Made by a program: the position numbers and the translations under genes
Shown: in pieces, positions 17,194-21,866 of the stretch
Position numbering within the stretch: position 1 is the stretch's first letter
How the letters are laid out: each line of letters starts with the position of its first letter
NCBI GenBank assembly: GCA_002790175.1
Contig: PFUQ01000180.1
Span: forward strand, 1-21,866
Direction of reading: 5' to 3'
From: Flavobacteriales bacterium CG_4_9_14_3_um_filter_32_8
GTDB taxonomy: Bacteria; Bacteroidota; Bacteroidia; Flavobacteriales_E; Vicingaceae
Length of the DNA stretch: 21,866 bases
Notes under the pieces: model-generated
What the model was told of the DNA's origin: nothing
Database searches by the model: none
The model's input: only the letters and a program-made list of their open reading frames with translations

Positions 17194-17401
17194 TTATTCC
17201 TATATCTAGCATTTGCTCTTTCAATAGTTTTCATTCTACACGCTTCGTCTTCATGGTATCTTTTTTTGCTACGGCAAGCGTTTTTTCTTTATAAGCTTTG
17301 TCTTTTCGATATTTCTCTCGATAATAAGTCTTAATTTTTTCACGATATTCTATGTCGTTATCATAACGCTCTTGATGAGATATAGATGGTTTTTTGCTCA
17401 T
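17184..17401 (-). CDS. Small 18-residue-repeat protein with a -1 frame change
   Basis: ATG 17401 opens a frame of 56 codons ending at TGA 17233-17231, giving a basic protein (MSKKPSISHQERYDND...). Residues 13-30 and 31-48 are two 18-residue repeats with the pattern YxxDxx(Y)(R/K)xK. The frame contains seven A's (17269-17263, after GC) read as GCA AAA AAA G. Moving to the -1 frame there continues the pattern exactly: a third repeat begins at Tyr49 (YHEDEACRMKTIERANAR) and a partial fourth at Tyr67, ending at TAA 17186-17184, inside the first codons of mnmG. The joined product would be 72 aa. So the gene was built as, or still is made as, the longer form: by programmed slippage on A AAA AAA, or the gene has lost one A. 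I do not know a function; the charged helical repeats could bind nucleic acid. Confidence 0.6.
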
Positions 17402-17403
17402 AA

Positions 17404-17419
17404 TGTTTCACGTGAAACA
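17404..17419. other. parS: parS centromere-like ParB-binding site (copy 2)
   Basis: Identical to the site at 15304: TGTTTCACGTGAAACA, a perfect palindrome and exact parS consensus match, with its first base 2,100 bp from that of copy 1. It fills almost the whole 22-bp gap between the ybeY stop codon and the start of the small repeat gene, so it lies inside a transcribed unit. Confidence 0.85.
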
Positions 17420-17423
17420 ATTG

Positions 17424-17855
17424 TTAAATATCAAGCAAAGATAAATAAAAATCTTCCTTTGAACGCATCATACGTTTCTCCTTCTCTGATTTATCATTAT
17501 AACCAATTAAATGAAGAATACCATGAATCATAACACGATGTAGTTCGTTGTTAAAATTAGTATTAAATGTAATTGCATTTTCTTTAATTCTATCAATGCT
17601 GATAAAAATATCACCAAAAATAATATCATCTACACAATAATTAAAAGTAATTACATCAGTATAAGTATCATGCTTAAGGCACTCTAAATTAATTTGATAA
17701 AGATAATCATCGGAACAAAAAATATAAGTAATTTCTCCAACTGATTTATCTTCTGTTGAAATACTCAACAAAATCCAATTTTCTATACTTTTCTGATTAT
17801 CTAAAGAAAAAGAAATGTCTTGTGAAAAAAATGAAAAAATAGTATTCTCAATCAT
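17424..17855 (-). CDS. ybeY: Endoribonuclease / rRNA maturation factor YbeY
   Basis: Metal-dependent RNase family taking part in 16S rRNA 3'-end maturation and ribosome quality control. The signature HGxLHLxGYDH appears as HGILHLIGYND: His111 and His115 are kept, and the third metal-ligand position holds Asp121 instead of His. I believe Asp at this place is usual in Bacteroidota, so activity need not be lost. TDVITFNY is the other conserved block. At 143 aa it has normal size. Its ATG shares one base with the stop of the upstream ATPase-domain gene (TAATG), which implies coupled translation. Confidence 0.92.
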   Translation of the reverse strand: MIENTIFSFFSQDISFSLDNQKSIENWILLSISTEDKSVGEITYIFCSDDYLYQINLECLKHDTYTDVITFNYCVDDIIFGDIFISIDRIKENAITFNTNFNNELHRVMIHGILHLIGYNDKSEKEKRMMRSKEDFYLSLLDI

Positions 17856-18274
17856 TAATTAGGTGATATACAGAACTTTAACCTTACAATTGAACCATTC
17901 TCTTCAAAAATAACCTCGTCAGCCAAACTTTTAATTAAAAAAATACCTCTTCCGTTTAATTTTTGAAGATTTTGAGGTAAAGTTGGGTCAGCAACATTAT
18001 TAAAATCAAACCCATCTCCTTCATCTTTAATGGTAAAAAAAACATCACTTTCGGTGGTGTGCATTTTTAAAGAAACTTTTTTATTAGGGTTTAAGTGGTT
18101 GCCGTGCGTAATTGCATTATTAACCGCTTCGGTTAGTGCAATTAATATATTGCCGTAATTATCTTCGTTGATGTCATAATACTCACAAACCTCATCTACG
18201 TAATTTTCAATTTGAATTAGGCTTTCAGGTTGTGAAGACAATTCGATATTTTGAATTATACTATTTTGAATCAT
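17855..18274 (-). CDS. GHKL ATPase-domain protein (anti-sigma kinase-like)
   Basis: A 139-aa stand-alone HATPase_c domain like RsbW/SpoIIAB serine kinases. The N box is EAVNNAITHGN (Glu49, Asn53), the G1 box DEGDGFD (84-90) and the G2 box GRGIFLIK (108-115). It has no membrane segment or receiver domain. Family members bind ATP and often phosphorylate an anti-sigma-factor antagonist, but no partner STAS protein or sigma factor is adjacent, so the target is unknown. It overlaps DUF4175 upstream by four bases (ATGA) and ybeY downstream by one, so all three are likely translated in a coupled way. Confidence 0.88.
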   Translation of the reverse strand: MIQNSIIQNIELSSQPESLIQIENYVDEVCEYYDINEDNYGNILIALTEAVNNAITHGNHLNPNKKVSLKMHTTESDVFFTIKDEGDGFDFNNVADPTLPQNLQKLNGRGIFLIKSLADEVIFEENGSIVRLKFCISPN

Positions 18275-21200
18275 TGGTTAATGTTTTGAAAATATTGGGT
18301 TACTTTTTTCTTATAAAAATTATTTAAATTTGGAGGTGTTGTTTTAATTAAATCTACCTCTTGTTCCTTCTCTTTATTATATTCAAAAAAGAGTTCTGGG
18401 TTATTTATAACTTTAGTTTTTCCTTCTTTCGACTCTCTTTTATCATCCCATTCTCTTTCTCTTTCAGCCTTTTCAGACTCTAACAACCTTGTTAATATTT
18501 CTTGTTGTCTATTTAAAGTCTGTTGAGTAATACGTTTATTTACGATATCGGTTTCATTTTGTTCCATTAATTTTGATAATCCATTAATTCCTTGTCCATT
18601 TTTTCCATCTTTTAATTTATTTAATTCCTCTCTAATTTTAGCTTGTTGTGCGGCCATCTGAGCCAAAGATTTACTCATTCCACCAACGCCCATTCCTTCT
18701 CCTTCTTTCTCACCTGGCTTTTTTCCTCCAGGTTTATTTCCTTTTTCCATTGCTTTTTTCATTTCCTCCATTTGTTTTTGGAGTTTTTCCTGCATTTTTT
18801 TAACTGCACCAAATCCTGGTTTTGGCTGTCCATTTCCTCCTGGTTTGTTGCAACTTCCTTCTCCTGGTTTTTGCTGGGCTTGTTTTTGCATTTGTTGTAA
18901 TGCTTCATCAAACAATAGAGCTAAATTATTGATTGATGTCATCACATATTGCTGTCGAGCACCAGCCATTTGTATTTCTCTATCTGCCATATAATTAATA
19001 GTTTTTTCCATATTATTGTTAATAGCACTAATTTCTTTATTTACAATTGATTCGAGTTGAACAATTCTTTTACTTAAAGCGAAAAGAGAATCTTCAATCA
19101 TTTTGGCATCATCTTTTAATTTTTTTTGATGCTGAGTTGCCTTAATATATTCAGGACTATTTCTGTTCAACATTTTATAGTGCCCCATTAAGTCTTCTTG
19201 TTCAAAAGATAAGTGTAAAAGATTGTCTAATAGTTGTCTTAAGGCATCCATATCTTCAGCAGATTGTTCGGTTTCTTGTTGCATGGCTTGCATCTTTTTT
19301 GCCATTTCTTCCATTTTTTGTGAAGCACTTTTTTGAGATTCAGCAGCTTTTTTATTTTTCTTTTCTTGTAGTTGTTCAGAACTGCTTTTCATTTCATTAG
19401 AAATTTCTTCTTGTTCCTTTTTGGTGTCTTGCATTCCGTTAGGTTTTTCTAACTCTTTGTCCATTATTTGTAATTCATCAAGTTCTTTTTTAACATCTTC
19501 AAATTCCTTATTTAATTCTTCCTGCTTGTCCTTAAGTTTATCGTTATCTTCTTTTTTATTTTTGGTATCTTCAGCTAACTCATTTTGTTTTTTCACTAAT
19601 TCCTCAAGTTTATTTTTAACTTCATCTAACTTTTGTTCAAACTCCATTTGTTTAAATAATTCTAAGGATCTGTCTAATTCTTTTTCTAAATCTTTATTTG
19701 ACATATCCATTTTTTCTAATTCGTTTTGCAAACTATTTTTATCCAATTTTTCCATCATTTCTTGTAGTTTTTGCATCATTTCTTTCATTTCATCAGTCAT
19801 CAATTCATCAAATAATTTTTGAAGTTGTTCTTGTTTTTTTAATAACTCTTCATTAAATTGTTTGTATTCGTTTTGTTGGTTATTATTTTGTTGATTTTCT
19901 TTTTGAATTTCATTTACCTTTTTCTCTAGTTCTTTTTGTTTATCTAGCAATTCTTTCATTTTTTGTTTTTCTTCCCATCCTAATTCTTTTTTCTCTCCTA
20001 ATTTCTTTTTTAAATCTTCTAAATCTTTTTGTATTTGCTTGGCTTCACTAATGCTTTCGCTTAAATTTTTCTTAATGTCTTTGTTTGAATTAGATGCGTC
20101 AATATTTCGCTCTTTAATGGTTTTTGATTTAAATACTTTTAAGCTTGTTTTGGCCAGTTTATGTCCATTTACACCATCATTATCCCAAACCTCAAAATAA
20201 TACTCAATTTCGTCTCCAGGGAGGATGTTTAGCTCTTCTAAATTCCAGAAATGAAAAAATTCGTCGAGTGTTAGTGAAGAGTTAAAGGGAATTTTCACTG
20301 ATTGTAATGCGTTTCTACCTACCAAAGAATCAATTACAGTTGTAATTTTATAATTAAATTGTAAAGCAGAAAAACCATAATCATCAGCTATTTCTCCCCT
20401 AAAATATATTCTATTGTCATTCATTGAATCTCTTTTTTCATCAGCTTGTATCGATGGAAATTTATCAGGAATAACTTGCAAAGAATACACTACCGTGTCA
20501 CCATTTAAAACAAATTTATTGGATGGAATAAAAGCATAACCTTCATTTTTAACCGCTTTTTTAGAAAAAGAAACATTATGGTTGGTAGGTTTAAGTTTAT
20601 ATAAACTATCACCAAAAATTAAATTCAAATGATCTGCATCTTCCGTTTGAATATTCCATTTTAGCTGAGTACCTTCTGGCAAGACTAAGTCTCCTGTATT
20701 CGATAAAATTTCCTCTTTTTTGGATAGGTATTTTGGGTACTTAACATTAACCGTAAATCCTATTAAAAGTGGATTTGGAATAACAGATAGTTCGTATGCT
20801 TCTGAATAAAATCCTGAAGCATATAGTTTAAATTCCTTGTTTTCTTGAACATTCTTAAAATCATAAGAATAGGTTCTTTTGTTGGTTTTGCTTAATGGAA
20901 ATTTATTGCCATTCTGCTCTAAATAGATTTTATCGGGTAACTGATTTCCGGAAATTGATACCTCTAAATTAAAATCTTTATTTTTTAAAACTTGCAACTT
21001 TTTGTTGGTGATTTCCATTTTAAATGGGGCAATAGGTGCAATGTAAATATTGTGATTCACCAATCTTTCCGTTCCAATAGTAAAAATTTTTGGTGCTACC
21101 ATAGCTATTCCTATAAACAACAAAAGAGGAATAAGTAAATATTTAAGGTGTTTTTTATTTTCTGTTAAATTAACTGCATTTGAAAATGGAATTGGTTTTA

Positions 21201-21612
21201 ATTCCATTGATTTTTGGTCGATACTTGCCAACAACAAATTATTACTATTGGTTTCGGCTAAATGTTCTAATTGTAAAACATTAATCAACTTATCTTTTAC
21301 TTCATCAAAATGGTTGCCTATTATTTGTGCTGCTTGGTGGTGGTTAATTACTTTACCAAATTTGTACAACTTCGCAATAGGAATAATTATATAATTGACT
21401 AGAAGATAGGTGGTAATTGCAATAAAGGAATAGAATAAAATTGTTCTGCCAGTAATGTTAAATTGACCAAAATACTCTAAAGAAGTAAAAACTATAAACG
21501 AAACAACCAGCAATCCAACTGTATAAATTCCACCCTTTAAAAGCCTATTTTTATAGTACTTACGTATAAAAGCATCGAGCTTGGTAATTAATATTTGGTA
21601 GTTATTACTCAT
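18271..21612 (-). CDS. DUF4175 membrane protein with long coiled coil
   Basis: A 1113-aa protein of the DUF4175 family, found in Bacteroidota. Membrane segments are visible near residues 25-46, 57-80 and 156-175. Between about 180 and 500 is a beta-rich, probably periplasmic region. From about 500 to 910 the sequence is dominated by Glu, Lys, Gln, Asn and Leu in heptad-like order (for example KQKELEKKVNEIQKENQQ), a long coiled coil. A Gly/Pro/Lys-rich linker (about 914-974, including KPGGNGQPKPG) precedes a C-terminal helical part. Its role is not known; the architecture suggests a structural or tethering function at the envelope. It is first in the run with the ATPase-domain gene and ybeY, overlapping the former by four bases. 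Confidence 0.85.
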   Translation of the reverse strand: MSNNYQILITKLDAFIRKYYKNRLLKGGIYTVGLLVVSFIVFTSLEYFGQFNITGRTILFYSFIAITTYLLVNYIIIPIAKLYKFGKVINHHQAAQIIGNHFDEVKDKLINVLQLEHLAETNSNNLLLASIDQKSMELKPIPFSNAVNLTENKKHLKYLLIPLLLFIGIAMVAPKIFTIGTERLVNHNIYIAPIAPFKMEITNKKLQVLKNKDFNLEVSISGNQLPDKIYLEQNGNKFPLSKTNKRTYSYDFKNVQENKEFKLYASGFYSEAYELSVIPNPLLIGFTVNVKYPKYLSKKEEILSNTGDLVLPEGTQLKWNIQTEDADHLNLIFGDSLYKLKPTNHNVSFSKKAVKNEGYAFIPSNKFVLNGDTVVYSLQVIPDKFPSIQADEKRDSMNDNRIYFRGEIADDYGFSALQFNYKITTVIDSLVGRNALQSVKIPFNSSLTLDEFFHFWNLEELNILPGDEIEYYFEVWDNDGVNGHKLAKTSLKVFKSKTIKERNIDASNSNKDIKKNLSESISEAKQIQKDLEDLKKKLGEKKELGWEEKQKMKELLDKQKELEKKVNEIQKENQQNNNQQNEYKQFNEELLKKQEQLQKLFDELMTDEMKEMMQKLQEMMEKLDKNSLQNELEKMDMSNKDLEKELDRSLELFKQMEFEQKLDEVKNKLEELVKKQNELAEDTKNKKEDNDKLKDKQEELNKEFEDVKKELDELQIMDKELEKPNGMQDTKKEQEEISNEMKSSSEQLQEKKNKKAAESQKSASQKMEEMAKKMQAMQQETEQSAEDMDALRQLLDNLLHLSFEQEDLMGHYKMLNRNSPEYIKATQHQKKLKDDAKMIEDSLFALSKRIVQLESIVNKEISAINNNMEKTINYMADREIQMAGARQQYVMTSINNLALLFDEALQQMQKQAQQKPGEGSCNKPGGNGQPKPGFGAVKKMQEKLQKQMEEMKKAMEKGNKPGGKKPGEKEGEGMGVGGMSKSLAQMAAQQAKIREELNKLKDGKNGQGINGLSKLMEQNETDIVNKRITQQTLNRQQEILTRLLESEKAEREREWDDKRESKEGKTKVINNPELFFEYNKEKEQEVDLIKTTPPNLNNFYKKKVTQYFQNINQ

Positions 21613-21717
21613 GTATCATTAAAACGCTAAAGTCATTAATAACTTGTTGTGCGAACTTATAAAATTCGGATATTTTTATGAATATTAATGTTTGTTTTTA
21701 AAGAAGATTCTTAATTG

Positions 21718-21750
21718 ATGGGGTTTCCATAATAAATTAACCCCATTATG
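21718..21750. repeat. Overlapping inverted repeats upstream of the DUF4175 operon
   Basis: ATGGGGTT (21718-21725) and AACCCCAT (21739-21746) form an 8-bp inverted repeat with a 13-base loop. CATAAT (21728-21733) and ATTATG (21745-21750) form a second one that would compete with it. They lie about 105-140 bp before the DUF4175 start in otherwise gene-free DNA (21613-21866). They could be an operator, an mRNA leader structure or a terminator of a gene beyond the window; no T-tract supports the last. Confidence 0.4.
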
Positions 21751-21866
21751 CATAGATTTAATTTTCTTAAATGCACGCACAATGTAAAAATATCAATTAT
21801 TTGGAGAAAAATTTAAAAAGTGATAATTTTAAAATATATTTTTGAAATACCTTAAATCCGCAAGTG

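Noticed and set aside
18643..19822. Plus-strand frames opposite DUF4175 (85 and 133 codons, Ser/Phe-rich)
   Set aside because: They are antisense shadows of the Lys/Glu-rich coiled coil and have no independent signals.
1..21866. tRNA or rRNA genes, CRISPR arrays, insertion sequences or prophage
   Set aside because: No cloverleaf, repeat-spacer pattern, transposase, integrase or terminal repeat was seen on either strand.

Overview
The window looks like an AT-rich chromosomal segment of a Bacteroidota bacterium, probably a flavobacterial-type lineage. Four things point there: C-terminal type IX secretion (T9SS) sorting domains, the Bacteroidota-restricted IPExxxVDY, DUF4837 and DUF4175 families, a promoter with the Bacteroidota TTG-19-TAnnTTTG architecture, and an almost complete absence of Shine-Dalgarno sequences. 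Genus-level placement is not possible by eye. Nearly all genes are housekeeping; no phage, insertion sequence, CRISPR array, tRNA or rRNA was seen.

Layout. 1-4830 (minus strand): succinate dehydrogenase/fumarate reductase sdhC-sdhA-sdhB, with a recognisable promoter and a rho-independent terminator, followed by a CoA-binding-domain protein and a YdfG-like short-chain dehydrogenase. 4950-6886 (plus): an IPExxxVDY protein overlapping pyruvate kinase by one base, closed by a terminator shared with the convergent gene. 6909-8036 (minus): a T9SS-exported protein interrupted by a stop codon just after its signal peptide. 8197-9816 (plus): rbfA and a LolC/E-type permease starting at TTG. 9830-10810 (minus): dusB. 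10837-14783 (plus): CPBP membrane protease, tatA, a LysM lytic transglycosylase and a DUF4837 lipoprotein. 14784-15097 (minus): a decayed fragment of a T9SS sorting domain. 15304-21612 (minus): a tight operon-like run DUF4175 - HATPase - ybeY - small repeat protein - mnmG.

The most notable signals are in this last block. Two identical, perfect 16-bp palindromes, TGTTTCACGTGAAACA, lie at 15304-15319 and 17404-17419, one on each side of mnmG. They match the ParB-binding parS consensus, so this block is probably part of the chromosome's centromere-like region and close to the replication origin. Between the second site and mnmG is an uncatalogued small gene built of 18-residue repeats. Its third and partial fourth repeats are readable only after a -1 frame change at a run of seven A's that sits in the phase of a slippery heptamer. 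This is either a programmed frameshift or a recent one-base deletion.

Much of the window concerns RNA and ribosome maturation (rbfA, dusB, ybeY, mnmG), respiration and glycolysis (sdhCAB, pyk), and envelope function (permease, tatA, transglycosylase, lipoprotein, DUF4175). Both T9SS genes appear broken, which suggests turnover of individual secreted proteins here.
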